Shown in pieces: positions 55,513-64,000 of a stretch of DNA of 64,000 bases. How positions within the stretch are numbered: position 1 is the first letter of the stretch; every line of letters begins with the position of its first letter. Below the pieces are notes generated by a model that had not been told where the DNA came from, ran no database searches, and saw nothing but the letters and a program-made list of their open reading frames with translations. The position numbers and the translations under genes are program-made. Location: contig DAHXOT010000019.1 in NCBI GenBank assembly GCA_027364735.1, positions 62,001 through 126,000 on the forward strand. The letters run 5' to 3'. The stretch comes from Hydrotalea sp. (lineage in GTDB: Bacteria; Bacteroidota; Bacteroidia; Chitinophagales; Chitinophagaceae).

Positions 55513-56523
55513 TTATTTTGTAAGTACTAATACTTGGAAAGTACCGTCAATCATTTTTGGTCTTCCTTTTTCTCCGGCAGGTCTTGGTTCAAATTCAGCT
55601 GTAGGCAAATAAAGCTTATGGCTTTTTTCATCAACACAAATTGTTCTTGCCCCTCTTTTGGTAATTACATTATCTAAAACACTATAATCGGTAGCATTAT
55701 TTTCTTTGATAACGGTTACAGTGCCAGAGCCATTAGAGGTAAAAATAAGTTTACTGGTATTATCAAAAGCAACTCCATCGCATCCTTCACCAATTGGAAG
55801 TTTAGTGATAATTTTTCCATTATCGGCATTCATTACAACTAATTGTTTTTCGCATCCGGCAAATAATCTTTTTGTTGTAATATCAATTGCTAAGCCGGTT
55901 GGACCATCGGCAGGTTCTAAAGACCAATGTGCTATTACTTGATGTTTTGTTATGTCTATTACTACAATTTCATTTTTATCTTCAATGTTTACAAAAACTT
56001 TTCCAGCTTCATCACTAACAGCTGTTTCTGGTTTTCCTTCTACGGGAATAGTAGCAATTACCGTATTATCGAGCGGATTAATTACAGAAAGGTTTTTACT
56101 TCTGCCATTGCAAGTAATGATTGTTTTTGAATAAGGTTCGTAAAAAATAGCATCCGGATTTTCGCCTGTTGCAATTTGTGTAAGTACTTTATTAGTTGCC
56201 AAATCAAAAACTGTAACATTATTGCTTCTTCCATTACTGGTATATCCTTTTCCGAGTGAGTTGATAAAAGCAATACCATGTACACCTTCGGTATTGGGAA
56301 TAATGCCTAATGAATCTCCATTTGTTTTATCTAAAATATTAACCTGTGTGCCATGAGATACATACAGTTTATTAGTAGTTTCATTAACAGCAATATAATC
56401 CCACCATCCGGTACTTTTTATGTGAAATGTGTTACTTAGTTTATATCCGCTTTGAGCTGTTGCGTTATTAACAGCCATTAGTGTAGCAAATAAGCTACCC
56501 ATTAATACTAGTTTTTTTTTCAT
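55513..56523 (-). CDS. YncE-like beta-propeller protein, exported
   Basis: A 336-aa secreted protein with a signal peptide (about residues 1-23) and seven propeller blades of the 40-residue YVTN type. Repeated pieces are NKLYVSHGTQVNILDKTNG, NVTVFDLATNKVLTQIATGE, KNLSVINPLDNTVIATIPVE and NEIVVIDITKHQVIAHW. Such proteins are common in the bacterial envelope and bind varied partners; the role here is unknown. It is convergent with the cytochrome operon, sharing the terminator but not the promoter. Confidence 0.87.
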   Translation of the reverse strand: MKKKLVLMGSLFATLMAVNNATAQSGYKLSNTFHIKSTGWWDYIAVNETTNKLYVSHGTQVNILDKTNGDSLGIIPNTEGVHGIAFINSLGKGYTSNGRSNNVTVFDLATNKVLTQIATGENPDAIFYEPYSKTIITCNGRSKNLSVINPLDNTVIATIPVEGKPETAVSDEAGKVFVNIEDKNEIVVIDITKHQVIAHWSLEPADGPTGLAIDITTKRLFAGCEKQLVVMNADNGKIITKLPIGEGCDGVAFDNTSKLIFTSNGSGTVTVIKENNATDYSVLDNVITKRGARTICVDEKSHKLYLPTAEFEPRPAGEKGRPKMIDGTFQVLVLTK

Positions 56524-56749
56524 TTTAAATTAATTAATTAGATGAGAAAATGTGAATTGAAAATTTTTATCCATAGTTAAAAAATTTTAAGGAGTATTTT
56601 TTTGATAAAACAGGTTTGATATTATCTTCTGTTAAATTATATATCCAATAAAATTGATGCAGCAGAGAGAAATACCCCTGCTAATACAGAGGTGTTTTTT
56701 AAAAAAAACTTGACTAATGTAAACAATCATTTTGAAGCAATTCTGAAGT

Positions 56750-59700
56750 TTATAAATTAGGCATTCTATTTTTGAACAATAATCTAATCATGCTGGGCAA
56801 TACAATTAATAATAAAGGCATGGCAATAATAAATCCGCCAATAACAGCAATAGCCAATGGTTGATGCAATTGAGCTCCTGTACCAATACCTAATGCAATA
56901 GGCAGTAAAGCAATAATAGCTCCTAATGCCGTCATTAATTTTGGTCGAAGTCTTGTAGAAATGGAATAAATTATTGCTTCATCCACATTTTTCGATATTC
57001 GCCACGATTCTCTAAATTGTAAAAATGTAAAAATGGCATTTTCGCCAATAATTCCTACAATCATAATTAATCCGGTATAGCTTCCTACATTTAATGGAGT
57101 ATTGGTAATATATAATCCTAAATAACTTCCGCTAATACCTAATACAGCAATTAATAAAATGGTAAATGCCACTCGAAAATGTTTAAATAAAAATAATATC
57201 ACACCAAAAACCAATAAGCTGGCAGTAATTAAAATAATTAATAACTCTTTAAAAGATTGTTGTTGCTCGGCATAAGCTCCGCCATAAACTATGGTATAAC
57301 CTTCGGGCAAAACAATTTTTGAAGAAATACTTTTTTGAATATCTCTAATTACACTGCCTAAATCTCTTCCTTCTAATCTGGCAGAAACTACACCCATTGA
57401 TTGTAAATCTTCTCTTTGAATTTCGGCATCGCCGTTATTAATTTTAATGTTAGCTAATTGGTCAATAGGTTTTAATTTGCCATTAGGTAAAAATATCATT
57501 GTTTTATGTACATCATTAACACTTAAATTTCTATTGCCGGGATACACTAATCTTAAATTACTTAATTGTTCTTTATCATAAACCGATCCTACAATATTTC
57601 CTTCCAATGAAGTTTGTAACTGGAATTGCAAATTAGCAGGTGTTATACCAAATTGATTTAGTATGACATTATTGGGTTCCATATTAATAGAAGGACCTGC
57701 AATTACAATTCCATCAAAAACATCGGCTGTACCATTAACTTTTGAAACAACTGATGCTACTTGTTGAGACAATGCTTGTAATTGTTTTTGATCGTTTCCA
57801 AAAATTTTAACTTCAATTGGCTGAACCGATGTCATTAAATCGCCCAACATATCGCCAATAACTTGTCCAAAATCTATTCGAAGTGCGGGCTGAGTGGCTT
57901 CAACTTGTTTTCGAATATCACTAATCACTTCCTCGGTTGATTTATCTCTTTTCTTTTTTAATTGAATTAAATAATCTCCTCTATTAGGTTCTGTAATAAA
58001 AAAACCCATTTGTGTTCCTGTTCTTCTGCTATATGCTGCTACTTCCGGAACTTTTACTAAAATTTTCTCCACTTCTCGAAGCATTCTATCAGTTTCTTCC
58101 AACGAAGTTCCGGGTGGAGAACTATAATCTAATACAATACTTCCTTCATCCATTTCGGGTAAAAATCCGGTTTCTAATTTTGGATAGATATAGTAAATAG
58201 AATAAGCCAATGCTACAATAATCACTAAACTTAAGTAAGGACGTTTAATAAAAAAGCCCACCCAGCGTTGTGGTTTAACCTGATGGGATGCCAGTTTTTT
58301 ATTTTTATGCAGTGTATTTACACTTGCATTTCGAGTAAATAATAAATAAAGTACCGGTAAAATAATCCATGTTATAAAGAAAGAGCAAACCAAAGTAATA
58401 ATCATAGTATTTGTCATTACTTTAAAATAAGCGCCCGCAACACCACTCATTAATACAAAAGGAAGAAAAATAACAATTGTACTAAGTGATGAACCAATCA
58501 TGGCAGGTAATAAATAGCGAATTGCTTTGGTTATTAAAGTATTGGTAGGTTCTTCCGGGTGTTCTTCGTGGGTTCTATGAATTTGTTCAACTACTACAAT
58601 TGCATCGTCAATAATTAATCCAATAGCTGCAGCAATGGCACCAAGTGTCATAATATTTAGTGTTTGCCCAATAGCCAATAAGCAAATTAAAGTTGAAAAA
58701 AGTGTAACCGGAATAGTAATTAAAATAACCGAACTTGCTTTAAACGACCGTAAAAAAATAATTGCAACTATAATGGCTAAGCCTAATCCAATCCATAAAC
58801 TATCGGTAACACTTTTTACAGAATCTTTTACAAAATCGGCCTGCTCGTAAAAAGGATGAATTGTAACATCTTTTGGAATAATTTTCTTCAGATCATTTAT
58901 TTTAGCATCCATCTTATCGCTCAGCTCAATTAAATTAGCGTTGGGTTGTTTAATTACTGCTAATAAAATTCCTTCTCTTCCGTTAGCATTTATTTTAATA
59001 TATTCTTTTGCTTCTTGAATTTTTACATCGGCTATATCTTTTAGTTGTATAATTCGTTTTCCGTTATTACTGATAACAATATTTTGTAATTGTTCTTTTG
59101 AGGTAACCGATGCATCGGTTACGGTTAAATACAGTAATCTATAATCCGATAAATAACCATTCGATGTTACAAAATTTGTTTGAAGTAAAGCGGTATCAAT
59201 TATATTAGGCGTAATACCTAAGGTGCTCATCTTTTGCAAGTTTAGTACTAACCAATATTCTTTTGTTTTGCCACCAATTACCCGTATTTCAGAAACTCCC
59301 TCTACTTGCGATAAAAAAGGTTTTATAGTATACAAAGCCAATAACTTCATATCAATAGGAGAGCGGTTTTTACTTTCTAACGAATAGCCGATAATAGGTA
59401 GAATAGAAGGATTCATTCTTTCTACAGTAATATTAATATTGGGAGGTAAAATATTTCGAATCTCATTAATTTTCGATTCTATTCTTTGTACGCTAATATC
59501 AATATTTGTATTCCAATCCATGTAAGCAGATATTTCGCAACTGCCTCTGCTGGTAGTGCTGCGAATCATCTTTAAATCGGGTACTTTTTTAACTGCATTC
59601 TCTAACTCACGTGTTACTGTAATCATCATTTTTTTTACCGGTTGCTGACCGGCATCGGCAATGATTTTAATTTTAGGAAAAGTAATTTCAGGAAATAGTG

Positions 59701-59797
59701 AAGTTTGCATTTTGCTGTATGCAAATAATCCTCCCATAATGATAATTACTATTAAAACTGTAACCGGATTTTTATACGTTGTAAAAAAATTACGCAT
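56750..59797 (-). CDS. RND family efflux pump inner-membrane subunit
   Basis: A proton-driven resistance-nodulation-division transporter of 1015 aa with 12 helices and two large periplasmic loops. The start FFTTYKNPVTVLIVIIIMGG and SLFPEITFPKIKI are typical. TM4 contains the proton-relay aspartates in GLIIDDAIVVVEQIHRTHEE. Porter-domain markers include FYEQADFVKDSVKSVTDSL. It is the last gene of a five-gene operon with regulators, TolC and adaptor. Neither a heavy-metal nor a drug substrate can be assigned from sequence alone. Confidence 0.93.
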   Translation of the reverse strand: MRNFFTTYKNPVTVLIVIIIMGGLFAYSKMQTSLFPEITFPKIKIIADAGQQPVKKMMITVTRELENAVKKVPDLKMIRSTTSRGSCEISAYMDWNTNIDISVQRIESKINEIRNILPPNINITVERMNPSILPIIGYSLESKNRSPIDMKLLALYTIKPFLSQVEGVSEIRVIGGKTKEYWLVLNLQKMSTLGITPNIIDTALLQTNFVTSNGYLSDYRLLYLTVTDASVTSKEQLQNIVISNNGKRIIQLKDIADVKIQEAKEYIKINANGREGILLAVIKQPNANLIELSDKMDAKINDLKKIIPKDVTIHPFYEQADFVKDSVKSVTDSLWIGLGLAIIVAIIFLRSFKASSVILITIPVTLFSTLICLLAIGQTLNIMTLGAIAAAIGLIIDDAIVVVEQIHRTHEEHPEEPTNTLITKAIRYLLPAMIGSSLSTIVIFLPFVLMSGVAGAYFKVMTNTMIITLVCSFFITWIILPVLYLLFTRNASVNTLHKNKKLASHQVKPQRWVGFFIKRPYLSLVIIVALAYSIYYIYPKLETGFLPEMDEGSIVLDYSSPPGTSLEETDRMLREVEKILVKVPEVAAYSRRTGTQMGFFITEPNRGDYLIQLKKKRDKSTEEVISDIRKQVEATQPALRIDFGQVIGDMLGDLMTSVQPIEVKIFGNDQKQLQALSQQVASVVSKVNGTADVFDGIVIAGPSINMEPNNVILNQFGITPANLQFQLQTSLEGNIVGSVYDKEQLSNLRLVYPGNRNLSVNDVHKTMIFLPNGKLKPIDQLANIKINNGDAEIQREDLQSMGVVSARLEGRDLGSVIRDIQKSISSKIVLPEGYTIVYGGAYAEQQQSFKELLIILITASLLVFGVILFLFKHFRVAFTILLIAVLGISGSYLGLYITNTPLNVGSYTGLIMIVGIIGENAIFTFLQFRESWRISKNVDEAIIYSISTRLRPKLMTALGAIIALLPIALGIGTGAQLHQPLAIAVIGGFIIAMPLLLIVLPSMIRLLFKNRMPNL

Positions 59798-59802
59798 GGG
59801 TA

Positions 59803-60744
59803 CTAATTATTTATAATGGTTACTTTAGCAGTATCGGGTAAGCCGTAATTGCCTGTTAATAATATTTTATCACTTGGTTGTAATGTGGGAGAAACAATTT
59901 CTACCGAGCTATTGGTTTCTAATCCTTTTCTTATAGCAACTTTTATTGCAGTAGTGCTGTCAATTAATTTCATTATCCAAAATTCTGATTGCACTTCATT
60001 CGATAAAACGGCTTCTTTAGGTAATGAAGTAGTATTTATCTTTATTTGTTTTACCAAGCTAACTTTTGCTATTAAATTTTCAGGAATTTGTTTATTGGTA
60101 TTTACATGAATTATATAACTCTGTGTTTGTGAAACAGCATCAACTGTTGGTAATGCAGCATCAACAGTTCCATTTAAATAGGTTCCATCGGGTAATTTTA
60201 GTTGAAGAGAGCGGTTATTGTTCAAATACGGTTTTAGTTCGTAAGGTAAATTTAATAAAAAAACAAAGCTCCTTGTATCTGTAATAGTGGCTAATTGTTC
60301 TCCATCTTGCACATAATCGCCGGAGCGATAATTTAATTGTGTAATATATCCTGTTCCTGGCGATTTAATATGAATTATACCATTAAAGTGTAAAGAAGAG
60401 TCAATAGCATTAATCGTATTACCAAGACTTTGCGATTCTTTGGTTTTTATTACAAACAATTCTTCTCCTTTGGTTACAAATTTTCCTAATTCAACATTGG
60501 CTAATTGTAAATAGCCAATTGCATTGGCTTTTACATATGTTTTTAGCAGAAAAGAAGAAACTGCATTAAGTTCTACTGCATCGGTAATATTTCCATGTTG
60601 TGGATGAGTAATTGTAACCGGTATTCCCGATGCCTCAGATTTTTTCTCATCTGTTATAGTTACTGACTGATTTTTTGATGAACAAGCCGATATTAAAATA
60701 GTAAACAATACAAAAAAATAATATGGTTTAATTAAGGTTTTCAT
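59803..60744 (-). CDS. periplasmic adaptor (membrane fusion) lipoprotein of the RND pump
   Basis: The linker between the pump and the outer-membrane channel, 313 aa from the Met at 60744. A Met at 60765 would overlap the tolC gene by 16 nt. The lipobox ends ILISACSS (Cys near residue 21). The two halves of the biotinyl-lipoyl domain are seen at KTYVKANAIGYLQLANVELG and IHIKSPGTGYITQLNYRSGD, with a very short hairpin between them. Beta-barrel and membrane-proximal domains follow. The gene ends 5 nt before the pump gene. Confidence 0.88.
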   Translation of the reverse strand: MKTLIKPYYFFVLFTILISACSSKNQSVTITDEKKSEASGIPVTITHPQHGNITDAVELNAVSSFLLKTYVKANAIGYLQLANVELGKFVTKGEELFVIKTKESQSLGNTINAIDSSLHFNGIIHIKSPGTGYITQLNYRSGDYVQDGEQLATITDTRSFVFLLNLPYELKPYLNNNRSLQLKLPDGTYLNGTVDAALPTVDAVSQTQSYIIHVNTNKQIPENLIAKVSLVKQIKINTTSLPKEAVLSNEVQSEFWIMKLIDSTTAIKVAIRKGLETNSSVEIVSPTLQPSDKILLTGNYGLPDTAKVTIINN

Positions 60745-60749
60745 AGTAT

Positions 60750-61994
60750 TTAGTTTCTGTTCCAATAGTTAATTTGATTTATAATTTGAAGTTTAGTGAT
60801 ATTATTTTGAGTAATAATATTTTTTGTGGTAAGGTAATTGCCAATTGCTAAAATATAATCTGGCATTCTGGCTTCACCTGTTTCTAATAATTTTTTATTG
60901 GCTTCAATTAATGTTTCGGTATATTTTATTTGTTCTGAAGCCTGATTTATTATTTCTTGTGCTGCATGTAATTGTTGAGATAATTGCTGAATTTGCTGAT
61001 CGAACTGATTTTTAAAATAATCTCTATATCCTTCTCTTGTTTGTTCTGCAATATTTAATTTTCGGTGAAGTAGTTGTCTCTGATTTCCGTCATAAATGGG
61101 TACTGTTACACTTATGCCGAAACTTGTACCAAAATTTTTATAAGCTTGATATGCAAATGAGGTTAAATAACCTGCATCGGCATATAATCCAACTTTTGGT
61201 TTATACGAAAAATCTAGTCGAGCTGCATTATTTTTTATTTTTAAACTATCTATAGTAAGCTGTTTATAAAAAATGGTGCCTTCTGCATCAGGGGCTACAG
61301 ATATATGTAGTAAAGGCTCTTCCAATTCAACTGTATTGGTATCTTTAAGTGCACATAAATAATTTAATGCGGCAAAATCGTATTTATATTGGTTGGTTAT
61401 TTGTGTAATAAAAAGTTCTTGTTGTTGTGTAGTAACTAAAAAGCTTAAATAATCTGTTTGCCTGTATATTCCTTTCTCTGCTTGTTTTTTTAATATTAAA
61501 GCTTCTTTCCGTAGTAAGGTATTTATTTCTTTATTAAATTTTATTTGAAGCCAATCTCCATAAGTAGTAATATATTGAGCTGTAATTGTTTTACGCAAAT
61601 CCTGTTCCGTTATCTTACCCGAAATAGTGAGTGATTCATTTAATAGTTTAATTGCTTCATGTTGATTCGCTAAGTTCTTTTTACTGACTAATCTTTGATT
61701 AAATGTAACTAGTTGTTCGTAAATACCACTATTAGTTACTGTCGCATCATATCCCCAACCTTTATAGTATGGTGCAAAAATATTTGTACTTACTCCTATA
61801 ATTTGTGGTTTATAACCGGATAAAATTTTCATACTATCTATTAAGTTAGATAGTTTTTGGTTGTTATAATCTTTTAATAACGGACTATTATTGATTCCTG
61901 CAGTAATATAATATTCAATATTTTTTTTTTGTGATAGCCCACTAATTGAAATAATAAAAACCGATAAAAGTGTATAAAAAAATTTATGCTGCAT
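60750..61994 (-). CDS. TolC family outer-membrane efflux channel
   Basis: A 414-aa outer-membrane factor with a signal peptide (about residues 1-21). Long heptad-rich helices run at about 95-215 and 310-400, in two related halves as in TolC. The strand YKPKVGLYADAGYLTSFAYQ and the FGTSFGISVTVPIYDGNQR motif mark the second repeat. It is placed between the sensor kinase and the adaptor, so it is the dedicated exit duct for this pump. Confidence 0.87.
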   Translation of the reverse strand: MQHKFFYTLLSVFIISISGLSQKKNIEYYITAGINNSPLLKDYNNQKLSNLIDSMKILSGYKPQIIGVSTNIFAPYYKGWGYDATVTNSGIYEQLVTFNQRLVSKKNLANQHEAIKLLNESLTISGKITEQDLRKTITAQYITTYGDWLQIKFNKEINTLLRKEALILKKQAEKGIYRQTDYLSFLVTTQQQELFITQITNQYKYDFAALNYLCALKDTNTVELEEPLLHISVAPDAEGTIFYKQLTIDSLKIKNNAARLDFSYKPKVGLYADAGYLTSFAYQAYKNFGTSFGISVTVPIYDGNQRQLLHRKLNIAEQTREGYRDYFKNQFDQQIQQLSQQLHAAQEIINQASEQIKYTETLIEANKKLLETGEARMPDYILAIGNYLTTKNIITQNNITKLQIINQINYWNRN

Positions 61995-61999
61995 TCGAT

Positions 62000-63259
62000 T
62001 TATTGATTAAAAAATATGGTAAAGATGTGTTGATTATCTGCGTATGAATATTGTAAACTAAAACCTGCTACTTTGCATATTTCATTTACTATAGCAAGCC
62101 CTAATCCAATCCCTTCTTGGTTTTGCTGTGCTTTATAGAATCGTGTAAGAATTTTGTTGGCATCTAATTGACCGTTTATTGCGGTATTTTTTACTACTAA
62201 TTTTTCTTTTGTAACCACTACTTCTACTTTGCCATTTTCCGGGCTATATCTAATGGTGTTAGTTAATAGGTTATTGACTAAAATTTCGGCAAAGTGGTGA
62301 TGAAATAAAATTTCAACCGGTATTATATTCTCTTCAATTGACAATAATTTTGATTGAAAAATTTCTCTTTTTTCCTCAATTTTTTGCTGAATAATGGTGC
62401 TAATATTTATTTTCTCTGTAAATGAAAAATTTAAATTTTCGATTTTTGTTAGTAGTAATAAAGATTGGTGTAGCCGAGATAGTTTTGTAATTCCATCTTC
62501 AATGCCTAATATGTGTTTAATAGAAGTTTCGGTTAGATCGGTTTGCTGCAATAAAATATCTGTTTTAGATCTAATTACTGCTAATGGAGTTTGCATTTCG
62601 TGAGAAGCATTTTCTGTAAATGATTTTAGTGCTTGATAATCGTTATAAATGCTTTTTGTCATTGTATTTAAACTTTCATTTAATAAGTTAAACTCCTCTA
62701 TGTTTTGATTGGGTAACGAAAGCGATTGCCTGTCGTTAATATGATAGGATTTTATTTGTTCAATAGCTGTATAAAATGGTTGCCAAAGCCGATTAATAAT
62801 TTTTCTGTTTACATATAAATTAATTAAAAGGATTAATGCAATCATGCACATGGTTACTAAAATAATCAGTTGTAAAATATCTTCAGTTTCAACTTTCGAT
62901 TTATTGACTGTTATTTTATATAATGTTCCATTTAATGCTGTAGTAAATATAATTTGCCGTATAGCTTCTTCTTCGTTTTCTTTTGTGTTTAAAAGAGTAA
63001 TGTTTTTAAATACTTCTTTTTTTGTTAGCGTATTTGTTTTTTCAATAGTAGTCCATTGATGTTTTGTATTTTGAATATCAGGTATTTGATGGTGTGTTTC
63101 AATGTATCTGTTTATTTCTTGTTCTTCAGCTCTTAATGTTTCATCTAATTGACGTATTAATACATAATGTAAAACGAAGTAAAATGCAATACTGCCCACC
63201 AAAAATGTAAATATGGTTGCAGCAATGTTTATGCGATTGTATTTTGTAAATAATTTCAT
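62000..63259 (-). CDS. sensor histidine kinase
   Basis: A membrane sensor kinase of 419 aa. Two helices (about residues 12-32 and 133-152) enclose a periplasmic domain of about 100 residues. A HAMP-like linker follows. The phospho-accepting His is in ENASHEMQTPLAVIRSKTD (near 219), and the ATPase domain has NNLLTNTIRYSPENG and GIGLGLAIVNEI. It probably senses the substrate of the adjacent efflux pump. The gene overlaps the response regulator by 4 nt, indicating translational coupling. Confidence 0.92.
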   Translation of the reverse strand: MKLFTKYNRINIAATIFTFLVGSIAFYFVLHYVLIRQLDETLRAEEQEINRYIETHHQIPDIQNTKHQWTTIEKTNTLTKKEVFKNITLLNTKENEEEAIRQIIFTTALNGTLYKITVNKSKVETEDILQLIILVTMCMIALILLINLYVNRKIINRLWQPFYTAIEQIKSYHINDRQSLSLPNQNIEEFNLLNESLNTMTKSIYNDYQALKSFTENASHEMQTPLAVIRSKTDILLQQTDLTETSIKHILGIEDGITKLSRLHQSLLLLTKIENLNFSFTEKINISTIIQQKIEEKREIFQSKLLSIEENIIPVEILFHHHFAEILVNNLLTNTIRYSPENGKVEVVVTKEKLVVKNTAINGQLDANKILTRFYKAQQNQEGIGLGLAIVNEICKVAGFSLQYSYADNQHIFTIFFNQ

Positions 63260-63933
63260 GATAAAACCATTTTATAACCCTCTCTGTACATAGATTTTAT
63301 GCAATCTTCTCCACCGGCAGTTATAATTTTTTTTCTTATATTTTTTATGTGCGTATAAATAAAATCATAATTATCAGAATAGTCCATATCATCGCCCCAT
63401 AAATGTTGGGCAATTGCATTTTTGGATAATACTTTATTTCGGTTTACAATAAAAAATAGCAATAGCTGATATTCTTTTTGGGTAAGTTCTAACAAATTAT
63501 TTTCAATTTTTACTGTTTTACTTGCGGTATCAACTGTGAAGAAATCGAATTGTAAAATAGATTGACCATTAAATTGTTTTCTTCTTATAATAGCTGCAAT
63601 TCGAACACTTAATTCTGAAAGATGAAATGGTTTTGTGAGATAATCATCTGCACCTAAATTCAGTCCTTTAATTTTATCTTCTAACGAGTCTTTTGCCGAT
63701 ATAATAATTACGCCATCTGCTTTTTTATTATCTTTTAAATATTGCAATATTTGAAGTCCTGAACCTCCCGGCAGCATTATATCTAATATGATACAATCGT
63801 AATCGTATAATTCAATTTTTTCAACGGCTTCGTTAAAATTACCTACAGCCTCGCATAAATAATTCGAAGCAGATAGATATTCTATTAAGCTTTGCCTTAG
63901 TGCAACTTCGTCTTCAACAATTAACAGCTTCAT
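63256..63933 (-). CDS. OmpR/PhoB family response regulator
   Basis: A 225-aa two-component transcription factor. The receiver domain has Glu7/Asp8 in LLIVEDEVALRQ, phospho-acceptor Asp51 in CIILDIMLPGG, and Lys near 102 in GADDYLTKPFHL. The C-terminal winged helix has LTQKEYQLLLFFIVNRNKVL and DFIYTHIKNIRKKI. It is the first gene of the efflux operon and most likely activates it. Only 67 nt of upstream sequence are in the window, and I see no clear promoter there. Confidence 0.94.
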   Translation of the reverse strand: MKLLIVEDEVALRQSLIEYLSASNYLCEAVGNFNEAVEKIELYDYDCIILDIMLPGGSGLQILQYLKDNKKADGVIIISAKDSLEDKIKGLNLGADDYLTKPFHLSELSVRIAAIIRRKQFNGQSILQFDFFTVDTASKTVKIENNLLELTQKEYQLLLFFIVNRNKVLSKNAIAQHLWGDDMDYSDNYDFIYTHIKNIRKKIITAGGEDCIKSMYREGYKMVLS

Positions 63934-64000
63934 ATATACAAATTACAGAACAAAATACCATATAAATTCTGTAGAAATTCTGAATTAAGAGAAGTGTTAG

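Overview
This window looks like a chromosomal segment of an AT-rich member of the Bacteroidota, most likely Chitinophagaceae or a close relative. The evidence is the gene content and the promoters. The gene content includes futalosine-pathway menaquinone genes, a BshC bacillithiol ligase, a Pur-alpha-like DUF3276 protein, a PD40/OmpA envelope protein, a short-form AMP nucleosidase and a second, EF-G-like factor. Several promoters carry the Bacteroidota -7 element TAnnTTTG, sometimes with a TTTG about 19 nt upstream. I see no insertion sequence, prophage, integron or CRISPR array. Most of the window is ordinary core genome.

Layout. 1-3.6 kb: partial mqnE, a nucleoside-type MFS permease, a family 2 glycosyltransferase and thioredoxin. 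3.7-4.3 kb: a broken gene or structured RNA built of consecutive hairpins. 4.4-14.6 kb: prfC, an acyltransferase, rimO, an unknown membrane protein, a fatty acid hydroxylase, bshC, purE, pdxJ and a DUF1761 protein. 14.6-24.3 kb: GH27 alpha-galactosidase, a UbiD decarboxylase (possibly the menaquinone step MqnL), an outer-membrane barrel, a GNAT enzyme, an EF-G paralogue without the catalytic histidine, and a polysaccharide deacetylase lipoprotein. 24.5-38.1 kb: tandem-OmpA protein, dnaE, NlpC/P60 lipoprotein, a flippase, M1 peptidase, msrA and mutS2, the last interrupted by an in-frame TAA. 38.3-46.6 kb: a class V aminotransferase, tRNA-Ser, a CBS protein, a TonB receptor, an ABC exporter interrupted by an in-frame TAG, DUF3276, an orphan HsdR_N-type protein and AMP nucleosidase.

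46.6-52.9 kb is one long leftward operon. It runs from a catalytically degenerate dihydroorotase through DUF4199 and two glycosyltransferases to hddA, gmhA and hddC, which make nucleotide-activated manno-heptose for surface glycans. tRNA-Pro follows. 53.2-55.3 kb is a rightward cytochrome c / outer-membrane barrel / haem lipoprotein operon. It lies behind two Crp/Fnr-like palindromes centred 22 bp apart and well placed for activation. 55.5-63.9 kb holds a YncE-like beta-propeller and a self-contained leftward efflux operon: response regulator, sensor kinase, TolC, adaptor and RND pump.

Several otherwise conserved genes are interrupted: mutS2, the ABC exporter, the start of the barrel gene at 53.8 kb and the gene at 3.8-4.3 kb. 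This suggests either ongoing gene decay or residual errors in the assembly. Read-level checking would separate the two.
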